This document shows positions 49,561 to 59,230 of a stretch of DNA of 64,000 nt, piece by piece. The stretch is taken from contig CANJKV010000007.1 in NCBI GenBank assembly GCA_947474855.1, positions 1 to 64,000 of the forward strand, in the 5' to 3' direction. The position numbers were made by a program, and so were the translations under genes. A model generated the notes under the pieces. It was not told the origin of the DNA. It did no database searches and worked only from the letters and a program-made list of their open reading frames with translations. The DNA is from Aurantimonadaceae bacterium (GTDB taxonomy: Bacteria > Pseudomonadota > Alphaproteobacteria > Rhizobiales > Rhizobiaceae). Numbering within the stretch: the stretch's first letter is position 1; the number at the start of each line of letters is the position of its first letter.

Positions 49561-49741
49561 CGTTGGGCCGAAAGCAGACGGACTGCTTTCCGGCGCAGAC
49601 CCCGGAAAGCTGCCGATCCGCAAAGACCCAAGTTTGTCATTGCGTGTGGCTATGCGTCTTTCCCCATAACGGACATCGAGCAAGCAACCTCATGGTGCGC
49701 GCAATCAAGTCCTTAACTTAAAGGGACGGTCTCAACCGACC

Positions 49742-50662
49742 TCAAACTCCACTCTTCGCGCGCCTGGGAACGGCGACAATGGAGCCGGCGAGGATCAGCG
49801 GGGCGGCTAGAAGGAAGGCCCAATTCGGGATCTCGGCGAAGAACACCACGCCTGCGAGGGCCGCCCACAGGATCGAGAGATATTCGAAGGGCGCGAGCGC
49901 TGCGGCCTCGGCGTGGCGAAACGACAGCGTCATCAGGATGTGGGCAGCGCCGCCGGCGAGCCCCGCGCCCACCAGCAGCGCCGCCTGCGGCGCGTCGGGC
50001 ACGGTCCAGCCCGCGGGCAGCGTCGCGAGGCCGCCGACGGCCGACACGACCGCGAACCAGAAGGCGATGGCGCCCGCCCTTTCGCCAGCCAGCGTCAGGC
50101 GGCGGACCTGGATCAGGGCGCCGGCCGTCAGGAAGGCCGTGGCGAGCCCCAGGACGAGCCCGAGAAGCGCGCCCTCGGCGAAGGTGCCGGAGAGCGCCGG
50201 CAGGCAGAAGGCGGCGCCGCCCGCGAGCCCCAGGGCGACGCCAGCAACCCGCCGCCGGTTCAGCGCCTCGCCCAGCAGCGTCCATCCCAGGAGGGTGAGC
50301 ATCACCGGCGCGAGGTAGGACAGGAGCGTCGCCTCCGCGAGAGGAAGAAGGCGGATCGTGGCGAAGGAGGTGAACATGGCGCAGGCTCCCATCGCCGAGC
50401 GGGCAACGTGGCCGAAGGGACGCCGGGTCGCCAGTCCTCTGGGAAAGTCGCCCGACCAAGCGAGGAAGAGGACGAGCGGCACGAGCGCCACGGCCGAGCG
50501 GAAGAAGACCACCTCGCCCAGCGGCACGCCGTCGCCGAGCGACTTGATGCAGCTCCCCATCGCCGCAAAGGCGAGCGTCGAGCCGATGCGCAGGACGATG
50601 CCGAGGGCTTCGCCGGAAGGCCGATCGCGCGGCACCAGGGGATCCGCCCTCACCGGCTGCAC
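49742..50662 (-). CDS. DMT family (EamA) transporter
   Basis: GIVLRIGSTLAFAAMGSCIKSLGDGVPLGEVVFFRSAVALVPLV...; 10-TM EamA repeat pattern. Start uncertain (GTG 50662 proposed; ORF extends to 50749). Confidence 0.8.
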   Translation of the reverse strand: MQPVRADPLVPRDRPSGEALGIVLRIGSTLAFAAMGSCIKSLGDGVPLGEVVFFRSAVALVPLVLFLAWSGDFPRGLATRRPFGHVARSAMGACAMFTSFATIRLLPLAEATLLSYLAPVMLTLLGWTLLGEALNRRRVAGVALGLAGGAAFCLPALSGTFAEGALLGLVLGLATAFLTAGALIQVRRLTLAGERAGAIAFWFAVVSAVGGLATLPAGWTVPDAPQAALLVGAGLAGGAAHILMTLSFRHAEAAALAPFEYLSILWAALAGVVFFAEIPNWAFLLAAPLILAGSIVAVPRRAKSGV

Positions 50663-50812
50663 GATCGCCTCGGCAGCCTGCGAGGCTTGGGGCTCGTGCC
50701 CGCGCTCGCCTCGCTGCGGGCCTTCCCCACCCTGAGTGTCTCGACCCACTCGGCGATCGGGTCGCCATCGCGATCGACGCTGGCTTCGATCAGGTCGGAC
50801 GGCAGCATGTGC

Positions 50813-51565
50813 TCATGCCGCGGTGTTGTCGACGATGAGATGCGCGCGCCCCCGCGAGCATGTCTCGACGCGAGCCTCGACGCGGTAGATCTCGCGCAGC
50901 ATCGTCGGCGTGATGACACTGGCCGTGGGCCCGCCTGCCCGCATGCGTCCGTCGGCTATGACGATGGTGTGAGCGCAGTAGCGCAGCGCATGGTTGAGGT
51001 CGTGCAGCGCGATCAACACCGCCATGCCTGTTTCTTCGGCGCGCCGCTGCATGAAGTCCAGCACCTCGATCTGTCGATACAGATCGAGCGCCGAGGTCGG
51101 CTCGTCCATCAGAAGCACGCGCGGCCGGCGCACCAGAGCCTGGGCGATCGACACAAGCTGGCGCTGGCCGCCGGAGAGTTCGCCGAGTCCTCGAAACGAC
51201 AGGTCGCCGATCTGAAGCGCGGCGAGGATCGCGTCGATCTCCGCGAGCTCGCCGTCGGCCACGCGCCAGCCGGATCCCTGCTTGGCGGCGAGGAGCACGG
51301 ACTCGTAGACCGTCAGGACCGCGTTCCCACCCGTGTCCTGGGGCATGTAGCGGATGGCGTCCTCCCGTTCCGCCCCCGTCAGGTGAACCGTGCCCGGCCC
51401 CGCGACGAGCCCGGCGATGCGCTTGAAGAGCGTCGACTTGCCGGCCGCGTTGGGGCCGATCACCGCCGTCAGCGAGCCACCGGGCAGCGTGCCCGTCTGA
51501 ACATCGGAGAGGATCGTGTTTCGGCCGTACCGGGCCCCCAGCCCTTCGAGAGCGATGGCTACCAT
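50813..51565 (-). CDS. iron/siderophore-type ABC transporter ATP-binding protein
   Basis: VIGPNAAGKSTLFKRIAGL, LGELSGGQRQLVSIAQAL, LLMDEPTSALDLYRQIEV; start placed at 51565 rather than 51991. Confidence 0.9.
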   Translation of the reverse strand: MVAIALEGLGARYGRNTILSDVQTGTLPGGSLTAVIGPNAAGKSTLFKRIAGLVAGPGTVHLTGAEREDAIRYMPQDTGGNAVLTVYESVLLAAKQGSGWRVADGELAEIDAILAALQIGDLSFRGLGELSGGQRQLVSIAQALVRRPRVLLMDEPTSALDLYRQIEVLDFMQRRAEETGMAVLIALHDLNHALRYCAHTIVIADGRMRAGGPTASVITPTMLREIYRVEARVETCSRGRAHLIVDNTAA

Positions 51566-52626
51566 GCGCGTTTCCGGCTCGTGAAGATCAGCACGAAGAA
51601 GAAGGGTACGCCGACCAGTGCCGTGATGACCCCGATCGGAAGGATCGCGCCCGGCAGCAGCGTCTTCGACACGACCGACGTCACCGACAGAAGCAGTGCC
51701 CCGCAAAGAACCGAGGCCGGCAGGAAGAAGCGCTGATCCTCCCCGACGAGCATGCGCGCGATGTGCGGGCCGACGAGGCCGATAAAGCCGATGGTCCCGA
51801 CGAAGGACACCGGGATCGCGGCCAGGAGGCTGACCGTCATCATGGTCGTGAGGCGCAGGCGTCGCACGTCGACGCCGAAGCTTGCGGCCTTGTCCTCGCC
51901 CAGGCGCAGCGCCGTCAGCGACCAGGCCTGGCGCGCGAAGAGGGGCACGGTGACGACGAGAACCAGCGCCGTGAGCCCGACCTTGCCCCACGTCGCCTTG
52001 GTCAGGCTGCCCATAGTCCAGAACACGACGGCGGCGAGCGCTTGCTCGGAGGCGAGGTATTCCAGCAGCGACAAGAGCGCGTTGAAGGTGAAGACCAGGG
52101 CTATGCCGAGGAGCACGATCGTCTCCACCGTCACGCCGCGCATGGTGGAGGCGAAGTGGATGAACATCGCCGCCGCCATGGCCATCAGGAAGGCGTTGAT
52201 CGGCACCATGTAGGTGATCGCGACGGGCAGGATCGCGGTGCCCATGACGAGGGCCAGTGCAGCGCCGAAGGAGGCCGCGGCCGAGATGCCGAGCGTGAAG
52301 GGACTGGCCAGGGGATTGGCCAGGATCGTCTGCATCTGCGCGCCCGCGACCGACAGCGACGCGCCGACGGTCACGGCCATCAGCGCGATCGGCATGCGGA
52401 TGTCCCAGACCACCACCCGGAGCTGATCGCTGACCGAGGTCGCACCGAACAGGGCGTCGAGGATCTGCCGGATCGTGTAGTTCGCCGGCCCGAGAGCCAT
52501 GTCCACGCAGACGCTGACGAGGAGCGCTGCGAGAAGCGCGGCGAGGAGCGCTATACGGCGAAGGGCGAGAGCGCGATAGCGTCCCCGCCCGTCCATTGTC
52601 GCTACGCTTGTTGCGATTACGGTCAT
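51559..52626 (-). CDS. FecCD-family ABC transporter permease
   Basis: SLSVAGAQMQTILANPLASPFTLGISAAASFGAAL...FVGTIGFIGLVGPHIARMLVG. Confidence 0.92.
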   Translation of the reverse strand: MTVIATSVATMDGRGRYRALALRRIALLAALLAALLVSVCVDMALGPANYTIRQILDALFGATSVSDQLRVVVWDIRMPIALMAVTVGASLSVAGAQMQTILANPLASPFTLGISAAASFGAALALVMGTAILPVAITYMVPINAFLMAMAAAMFIHFASTMRGVTVETIVLLGIALVFTFNALLSLLEYLASEQALAAVVFWTMGSLTKATWGKVGLTALVLVVTVPLFARQAWSLTALRLGEDKAASFGVDVRRLRLTTMMTVSLLAAIPVSFVGTIGFIGLVGPHIARMLVGEDQRFFLPASVLCGALLLSVTSVVSKTLLPGAILPIGVITALVGVPFFFVLIFTSRKRAW

Positions 52627-53756
52627 TCCTTGTCCGTCAGCGAGACGAAGTAGCCGGGCTTATAGTCCAGCGGCAGGAAGCGGGCGTGCAGCTCCTTGAA
52701 CGTCGCCTCCGGGTCGAGGTCGCGGAAGAGCTCGGGATGCAGCCACTTGGCGATCTCCTGGATCGCGACGAACTGGTAGGGGTTGTTGTAGAACTGGTGC
52801 CAGATGGCGTGGAACTCGCCGTTCTTGACGGCCTTGGTCCCGGTGAAGGCGGCGCGCCGGGTCAGCGCCTCCAGCTTCCGCCGTGCCTCGGCCTCATCGG
52901 CGCCGTAGCCGACCCCGACCCAGGCGCCGCCGGGCACGTATGCCTCCCAGCTGCCGCCGGTGACGATCACCTGGTCGGGATCGGAGGCGATAATCTGCTC
53001 CGGGTTCACCGTGCCGAAGGTGCCGGGGATGATGTCCTTGGCCAAGTTCCGGCCGCCGGCGATCTCGACCATCTTGCCGAAGTTCTCGTCGCCGAAGCTC
53101 ATGCAGCAGTCCTCGGAATAGCCGCCGGCGCGCTCCATGAAGACGAGCGGAGCCTCGGGCTTCTCTCTGGCCAGGACATCCGTCACCGCCGCGATGTTGC
53201 GGGCGCGGAAGTCGATGAAGTCCTCGGCGACATCCTCCTTGTCGAACAGCTTGCCGATGAGGCGCATCGAAGGCTCGGTGTTAACCATCGGCTTCTCGCG
53301 GAAGTCGACGTACACGAGCGGGATGCCGACCTTGGCCAGGGTCTCGATGTAGCCCGCCTCTTCGGTCGCCGTCTTGGCGTCGACGTTCATCAGGATCACG
53401 TCGGGCTTGAGCGACACGGCCTGCTCGACGTCGAAGGTGCCGTCCTTCATGCCGCCGAAGGTCGGCAGCTCGGCAATTTCGGGATACTTGGCGAGATAAG
53501 CGGCGTAGGTCTCCGGATCGGCCTTGGGTAGATCGTCGCGCCAGCCGACGATGTGCTCGAAGGGCGCCTCGCGTTCCAGCGCCGCCACGAAGTAGATCTG
53601 GCGCCCCTCGCCCAGGATCACCCGCTGGACGGGCGCCTCGACCTGGACCTCGCGACCGGTCACGTCGGTGACGATCACGGTTTCGGCAAGCGCCGTGCTG
53701 ACCGCGAACGGCAGACAGGCGACGGCAGCAAGCATTGCGCGACGGACGATCCGCAT
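52623..53756 (-). CDS. iron/metallophore-type ABC transporter substrate-binding protein
   Basis: Signal peptide, VIVTDVTGREVQVEAPVQRVILGEGRQIYFVAAL...; ATGA overlap with permease gene. Confidence 0.9.
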   Translation of the reverse strand: MRIVRRAMLAAVACLPFAVSTALAETVIVTDVTGREVQVEAPVQRVILGEGRQIYFVAALEREAPFEHIVGWRDDLPKADPETYAAYLAKYPEIAELPTFGGMKDGTFDVEQAVSLKPDVILMNVDAKTATEEAGYIETLAKVGIPLVYVDFREKPMVNTEPSMRLIGKLFDKEDVAEDFIDFRARNIAAVTDVLAREKPEAPLVFMERAGGYSEDCCMSFGDENFGKMVEIAGGRNLAKDIIPGTFGTVNPEQIIASDPDQVIVTGGSWEAYVPGGAWVGVGYGADEAEARRKLEALTRRAAFTGTKAVKNGEFHAIWHQFYNNPYQFVAIQEIAKWLHPELFRDLDPEATFKELHARFLPLDYKPGYFVSLTDKE

Positions 53757-53805
53757 CCCAACCCCCCTGGTGGACGACGCGGCCTTCTACGAATAGTGGA
53801 ATATC

Positions 53806-54663
53806 GTGGTCAACAATTATGATTTAGACACGTTCAAGACTGGAATGGGCATGGCCAGCGGGGCATCGACGCGAAGCAATTACGGCCTTCGGGACGAGAT
53901 CCAGGCGTTCTGGTCCGACCGCGCCGCAACCTTCGACGAGGTTCCGGGGCATGAGATCTTCTCGGAAGCCGAACGTCGCGCCTGGCATCGGCTTCTGACG
54001 CGTCATCTCGGACCGGCGAGCGGGCGGTCCGTGCTCGATCTCGCCTCGGGAACTGGCGTCGTCTCCCACCTTCTCGACGAGCTCGGGTTTGCCGTGACGG
54101 GTCTCGACTGGTCGGAAGCGATGCTCGCCCGCGCCAAGGCGAAGGCCGCTGCTCGCGGCCGCCGCATCGATTTCCGGCTCGGCGATGCCGAGCGAATCCC
54201 AGAGGCGGACGCAAGCTTCGACGTTCTCGTCTGCCGTCACCTTGTCTGGACGCTAGTCGATCCGGCAGCCTGTTTCAGCGAGTGGCTGCGTGTCGTTCGC
54301 CCCGGAGGCAGCCTCGTGGTCGTGGACGGCGATTTCGTGCGCCTCGGGTTCGGCGAGCGTTTGATTCAGCGCCTCGACGCCATCGCGCGGCGCTGGCGTC
54401 TATCCCGCGAACTGTCACCCTCCCTCACGGCCGAACTGGCCGAACGACACCGGAGCATATTGTCCCGCGTTTACTTTCGCGATGGTGCAAGGGCAGAAGA
54501 CGTCGCGGCCATGCTCGGTCAGGCAGGCTTCGCCGACATTTGGATAGATCGGCGCCTTGGCGACATCCACCGCGCGCAAGCGCGCCACATGCCCTTCGCA
54601 AAAGGTCTTTCAAGGCAGATACAGCACCGCTACGCAATCAGTGCCCTGAAGCCGGCGACCTGA
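53806..54663 (+). CDS. class I SAM-dependent methyltransferase
   Basis: VLDLASGTGVVSHLLDELGFAVTGLDWSEAMLARAKAKAA...PGGSLVVVDGD; GTG 53806 or ATG ~53845 start. Confidence 0.88.
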   Translation: MVNNYDLDTFKTGMGMASGASTRSNYGLRDEIQAFWSDRAATFDEVPGHEIFSEAERRAWHRLLTRHLGPASGRSVLDLASGTGVVSHLLDELGFAVTGLDWSEAMLARAKAKAAARGRRIDFRLGDAERIPEADASFDVLVCRHLVWTLVDPAACFSEWLRVVRPGGSLVVVDGDFVRLGFGERLIQRLDAIARRWRLSRELSPSLTAELAERHRSILSRVYFRDGARAEDVAAMLGQAGFADIWIDRRLGDIHRAQARHMPFAKGLSRQIQHRYAISALKPAT

Positions 54664-54961
54664 CACAGCGAGGTGGATGACGAACGATCCCGCTTCGTTC
54701 GGCAAACGGCAGCTTATCGAGCCCTATTTCGGATAGCAGACGGTCTCCAAACCACCCGCTCCCGCCTCTGGCTGCGCAGGATGCGAACACCCGGAAGCGG
54801 TCGGGCGGGCTCCGACGCGTTGTCGACCATGATGCCGTTGCATCAGCGTCCTCGATGATGAGCCGAGGAAAGCCAAAATTCGGTCGCCTATGTTCAGGGC
54901 GGGGCAAACACTGGATCGAGCGGCGCGTCCGCAACTTCGCATTTCGCGACGGCAGTCGGGA

Positions 54962-54996
54962 CGGTGGGGCGAGATCGATCGCCCCACCGCCCTTTT
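54962..54996. terminator. strong hairpin, possible intrinsic terminator
   Basis: cggtggggcga-gatcga-tcgccccaccg 11-bp perfect stem followed by cccttttc on the + strand, 17 bp beyond the DJ-1 gene stop. Confidence 0.6.
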
Positions 54997-55012
54997 CCCG
55001 GATCGGAACGCC

Positions 55013-55600
55013 TCAGTTGTGCCTGATCTCGGTTCCCAGAACCTTCAGGCACTCGCGCATGAAGGCGGCCAAGGCCGTCCAGCCGCTGGCCGAGACCATG
55101 TTGCCGTCGACGATGGCTTCCGTCGGGCCGAGATCGACGAACTCGCCGCCGGCAAGGGTCACTTCCGGCTCGCAATACTTCAGGGCCGAGACGCGCTTGC
55201 CCCGCACGACGCCGTCGACGGCGATCAGGACCTGCACGCCGTGGCAGATCGTGAAGATCGACTTGCCGGCCTCGTGGAAGTGCCTGACGATCGCCTGAAC
55301 GCGCTTGTCGATGCGGATGTATTCCGGTCCGCGGCCGCCAGCGGAATAAACGGCGTCGTAGTCCTCCGGCCGCACCTCCGAGAAGGTCTTGTTGAGGACG
55401 TAGTCGTGGCCGAGCTTCTCGGTATAGGTCTGGTGCCGCTCGAAGTCGTGCAGCGAGGTCTTAATGATGTCGCCCGCCCGCTTGTCGGGGCAGACGACGT
55501 GGACGGTGTGGCCCACCGCGTGCATGGCCTGCTCGAAGACGAAGATCTCGTATTCTTCGCTGAACTCGCCGACGAGCATCAGGATTTTCTTACCGGGCAT
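55013..55600 (-). CDS. DJ-1/PfpI family protein
   Basis: KKILMLVGEFSEEYEIFVFEQAMHAVGHTVHVVCPDK...DYDAVYSAGGRGPEYIR...KSIFTICHGVQVLI. Confidence 0.9.
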   Translation of the reverse strand: MPGKKILMLVGEFSEEYEIFVFEQAMHAVGHTVHVVCPDKRAGDIIKTSLHDFERHQTYTEKLGHDYVLNKTFSEVRPEDYDAVYSAGGRGPEYIRIDKRVQAIVRHFHEAGKSIFTICHGVQVLIAVDGVVRGKRVSALKYCEPEVTLAGGEFVDLGPTEAIVDGNMVSASGWTALAAFMRECLKVLGTEIRHN

Positions 55601-55670
55601 TTCAGTTCCTCAGTTTGTGAACGGGGGTGCGCGGGCCTCGGCCCGCGCAGCAGGACCGGTGCTGTGGCGG

Positions 55671-56618
55671 TCAAAAGGGCGAGTCGGGGAAGTAGTATTC
55701 CTGCGCGTTGTCCTTCGTGATCAGCGGAGCGTCAAGCTTCACGCTGCCGCGGATCGGTACCTGGCCGCTGAGATTGGCGGCGGTCATGTAAATCGCGGTC
55801 TTGATCATCGAGGGCGGATAAGGCGTCTCGATCGGCGTCATCGCGTCGCCCGCCATGACCTTCTCGATGATCTCCTTCATGCCGTTGCCGCCGAGCGCGT
55901 ACTTGATGTCGGTGCGGCTGGACTGGCCGATCGCCTCGAGGACGCCGAGCAGCATGTCGTCGTCATTGGCCCACACCGCGTCGATCTTGGGGTACTTGGC
56001 CAGGTAGTCCTGCATCAGGCTGAACGCGTCGTCGCGGTTCCAGTTGGCGTACTGGATGTCGAGGATCTTGATGTCGGAACCCTTGAGCCCGTCCTCGAAG
56101 CCCTTGATGCGCTCGTCGTCGATCACCGTCGGGATGCCGCGCAGGACGACGACCTCGCCCTTGCCGCCGAGCTTGTCGACGAGGAACTCGGCCGTGGTCT
56201 GGCCGACGGCGATGTTGTCGCCAGCGACGTAGAGGTCCTGGATCGTCGGATCGGTGAGGCCGCGGTCGACCACGGTGATGAAGGTGCCGTCCTCCTTGAT
56301 GGCCTGGACCGGGGTGGTCAGCTCCTCCGAGCTGTGCGGCAGGATCACCAGCGCATCGAGATTGCCGCCGGCGGCGAGATCCTCGATGGCGCTGACCTGG
56401 GCCGGCGCGGTCGGCGAGGTCTTCACTACGACGTCGATCCCTGGGAACGCCGCCTTCACCTCCTCGGCGGCCTTCTCGGCGTGGTAGACGACGCCGGCCG
56501 TCCAGCCGTGGTCGGCGGCCGGGATCGAGACCGCGATGGTCTTGCGCTCCTGCGCGAGCGCGGATCCGGCCGCGAGCAGCGCCCCGATGGCGACGGCCGT
56601 CATCAATCTGTTTGTCAT
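55671..56618 (-). CDS. sugar ABC transporter substrate-binding protein (RbsB-like)
   Basis: Signal peptide; KTIAVSIPAADHGWTAGVVYHAEKAAEEVK.... Confidence 0.92.
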   Translation of the reverse strand: MTNRLMTAVAIGALLAAGSALAQERKTIAVSIPAADHGWTAGVVYHAEKAAEEVKAAFPGIDVVVKTSPTAPAQVSAIEDLAAGGNLDALVILPHSSEELTTPVQAIKEDGTFITVVDRGLTDPTIQDLYVAGDNIAVGQTTAEFLVDKLGGKGEVVVLRGIPTVIDDERIKGFEDGLKGSDIKILDIQYANWNRDDAFSLMQDYLAKYPKIDAVWANDDDMLLGVLEAIGQSSRTDIKYALGGNGMKEIIEKVMAGDAMTPIETPYPPSMIKTAIYMTAANLSGQVPIRGSVKLDAPLITKDNAQEYYFPDSPF

Positions 56619-56681
56619 GCGTTCTTCCTCCCTTGGATGGATGGTCCGGCCCTCGCCCCTCTCCCGTGGGGCGAGGGGTCG

Positions 56682-57671
56682 TTACTTGGACAGTCGCTGC
56701 ACCAGCATCGCGACGATGATGATCGCCCCTTGCACTGCCGCCACGAGGTATTCGGAAACGAAGTCGGAGAGCACCATCAGGTTGGCGATGAACTCCAGGA
56801 TCACGGCTCCCGCGATCGTGCCCCAGATGTGCCCGCGCCCGCCGCGCAGGGCCGTTCCGCCGATCACGACCGCGGTGATCACCTGGAGCTCCCACAAGAC
56901 GCCCGTGGTCGGCGTCGCCGTACCCAGGCGCGGCACGTAGCAGATGGCCGCGAGGCCGACGCAGATCCCCTGGATAACGAAGGCGAGGGTGCGGATGCGG
57001 GCAACGGACACGCCGGAATAGCGCGCGACCTCCTCGTTGGCCCCGACCGCGATGCAGCGCCGGCCGAACTTGGTCCGGTAGAGGATGAAGGCGCCGGCAC
57101 CCGCGACGGCGAGCGAGACGAGGATCGGCACGGGAATGCCGAGAACGTCGCCGAAGTAGATGGGGCGATAGGCGTCGCGCAGGCTCCGGTCGATCGGGAT
57201 CGTGCCGCCGTCCGACATGTAGGTGATGAGGGCGCGGAAGATGCCCATGGTGCCCAGCGTCACGATGAAGGGCTCGATGCGCCCGATCGTCGTGATGGCG
57301 CCGTTGGCAAGGCCGCACAGGGCGCCGGCCGCGACGACGACGAGCATGCCGAGGGGGATCGCGGAGGTGCCGAGCTCGGGCGCCAACGCGTTCATGAAGA
57401 GGATCATCACGCCGGCGACGAAGGCCGCCATGGAGCCGACGGACAGGTCGAGCCCGCCCGAGGCGATCACGAAGGTCGCGCCGACCGCGATGATCGCGAC
57501 GAAGGCGCTCCGGGTGACGACGTTGGTGAGGTTGTTGATCGCTAGGAAGTCCGGATTGATCAGGAAGCCGACGACCATGAGAGCCGCGAGAGCCAGGAAG
57601 GGTCCGAGATCGACCCAGTTCACGGACAGGCGGCGCTCCGGCCGCACCTGCCCCATCGTCGCGTCGGTCAT
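56682..57671 (-). CDS. sugar ABC transporter permease (RbsC-like)
   Basis: MTDATMGQVRPERRLSVNWVDLGPFLAL...VIASGGLDLSVGSMAAF; start 57671. Confidence 0.92.
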   Translation of the reverse strand: MTDATMGQVRPERRLSVNWVDLGPFLALAALMVVGFLINPDFLAINNLTNVVTRSAFVAIIAVGATFVIASGGLDLSVGSMAAFVAGVMILFMNALAPELGTSAIPLGMLVVVAAGALCGLANGAITTIGRIEPFIVTLGTMGIFRALITYMSDGGTIPIDRSLRDAYRPIYFGDVLGIPVPILVSLAVAGAGAFILYRTKFGRRCIAVGANEEVARYSGVSVARIRTLAFVIQGICVGLAAICYVPRLGTATPTTGVLWELQVITAVVIGGTALRGGRGHIWGTIAGAVILEFIANLMVLSDFVSEYLVAAVQGAIIIVAMLVQRLSK

Positions 57672-59230
57672 GCCTGCGTCTCCCCCCTCGTGCCGGCCTG
57701 GCCGGCCGCACCCGTCGCCAGCATGACGACGGCGTCCTCCGTCATGGCCTCGCCCGCGAGCTCGCCCGCGATCCTCCCGTTCCGGATGACGAGCAGGCGG
57801 TCGCAGATGCCGATGAGTTCCTGCATTTCGGAGGAGATGACGATGCAGGCCTTTCCGGCCCGGGCGAGCTCCTGCACGAAGGCGTAGATCTGGCTCTTGT
57901 TGCCGATGTCGATGCCGCGCGTCGGCTCGTCGATGACGACGACGGACGGGTCCGTCATCATGACCTTGGCGAGAAGCAGCTTCTGCTGGTTGCCGCCCGA
58001 GAGCTGGCCGGCCTTCACGCCGCGGGCGCGCACGCGGATGTCGTAGCGCGCGATCGTCTCGCCGAGCGCGGCCTCCTCGCGCTTGCCATCGAGGACGAGG
58101 CCGGGATTGAAGCGAGAAAGCGCGGAGAGCGTCAGGTTCGGCGCCATGCCCTCGTCGAGAAGCAGCCCCTTGCCCTTGCGATCCTCCGTCAGGTAGCCGA
58201 TGCCGGCCTCGATGGCGTCGATCGGCCGGGCGATGCGGACGGCTCGCCCGTCGACCAGCAAGGCCCCGACGCGCCCGGGCCGCAAGGCCAGGATCCCTTC
58301 GAACAGCTCGGTCCGCCCGGCCCCGATCATGCCGCCGAAGCCGAGGATCTCGCCGCTGCGCACGGTGAAGGACACGTCCTCGATGAAGCCGGGCACGCGG
58401 GCGTTCTCGACCTCGAGACGCGGCTCGCCGATCGCGACGGCACCCTTTGGCGGGTAGAGCGTCGACAATTCGCGCCCGACCATCAGCCGCGCCATGTCGG
58501 CCTGCGTCAGCTCGGCCCCGTCGAAGGAGCCGACCATCCGGCCGTCGCGCAGCACTGTGACGCGATCCGCCAGGGCCTCGACCTCGTCGAGCCGATGCGA
58601 GATGTAGAGGATGGCGGCGCCGGCATCGCGGAGCTGGCGCACGAGCGCGAGAAGCGTTTCCACCTCCTCCGACGTGAGCACAGCCGTCGGCTCGTCGAAG
58701 ATGACGAGCTGATGACTCTCCAAAAGCGCCCGCGCAATCTGCACGAGCTGGCGGTCGGCAAGCGAGAGCGTTCCGACGATCGCATCCGGCGACACCGAGC
58801 TTCCGAGGGATGCCAGCCTTTCGCGCGTGAGACGCCGCATCGACGCGTCGTCGATCATGCCGCGACGCGTCAGCTCGCGACCGAGGAAGAGGTTCTCGGC
58901 CACCGTCAGATCGTCGGCGAGGAGGATCTCCTGGTGGACGAGGACGATGCCGGCTGCTTCCGCCTCCGCCGGGCCGGAAAAGGCCACGGGGCGCCCGCCG
59001 AGAGCCAGGGTGCCGGTTGTCGGCGCGACGTGCCCCGAGAGAATCTTCATGAAGGTCGACTTGCCGGCGCCGTTCTCGCCGATCACCGCGTGGATCTCGC
59101 CGGCGCGGATGTGGAGGTCGATCTCCGACAGGACGGTGTTCGCGCCGTAGGTCTTGCCGATCCCGCGAACAGCCAGAACCGCCGGAGCGGCTAACGGCGC
59201 GACGGGTTCGAGGGCGGCGGCGCGACTCAC
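57668..59230 (-). CDS. sugar ABC transporter ATP-binding protein (RbsA/MglA-like)
   Basis: [53 protein letters not shown]. Confidence 0.92.
   Translation of the reverse strand: MSRAAALEPVAPLAAPAVLAVRGIGKTYGANTVLSEIDLHIRAGEIHAVIGENGAGKSTFMKILSGHVAPTTGTLALGGRPVAFSGPAEAEAAGIVLVHQEILLADDLTVAENLFLGRELTRRGMIDDASMRRLTRERLASLGSSVSPDAIVGTLSLADRQLVQIARALLESHQLVIFDEPTAVLTSEEVETLLALVRQLRDAGAAILYISHRLDEVEALADRVTVLRDGRMVGSFDGAELTQADMARLMVGRELSTLYPPKGAVAIGEPRLEVENARVPGFIEDVSFTVRSGEILGFGGMIGAGRTELFEGILALRPGRVGALLVDGRAVRIARPIDAIEAGIGYLTEDRKGKGLLLDEGMAPNLTLSALSRFNPGLVLDGKREEAALGETIARYDIRVRARGVKAGQLSGGNQQKLLLAKVMMTDPSVVVIDEPTRGIDIGNKSQIYAFVQELARAGKACIVISSEMQELIGICDRLLVIRNGRIAGELAGEAMTEDAVVMLATGAAGQAGTRGETQA

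Noticed and set aside
54664-54960. Several 60-100 aa ORFs in the methyltransferase/DJ-1 gap
   Set aside because: No recognisable motifs, conflicting strands, no RBS; treated as non-coding.
55464-57545. 693-aa plus ORF
   Set aside because: Antisense to the CUT2 SBP/permease genes; D/H/R-rich shadow frame.
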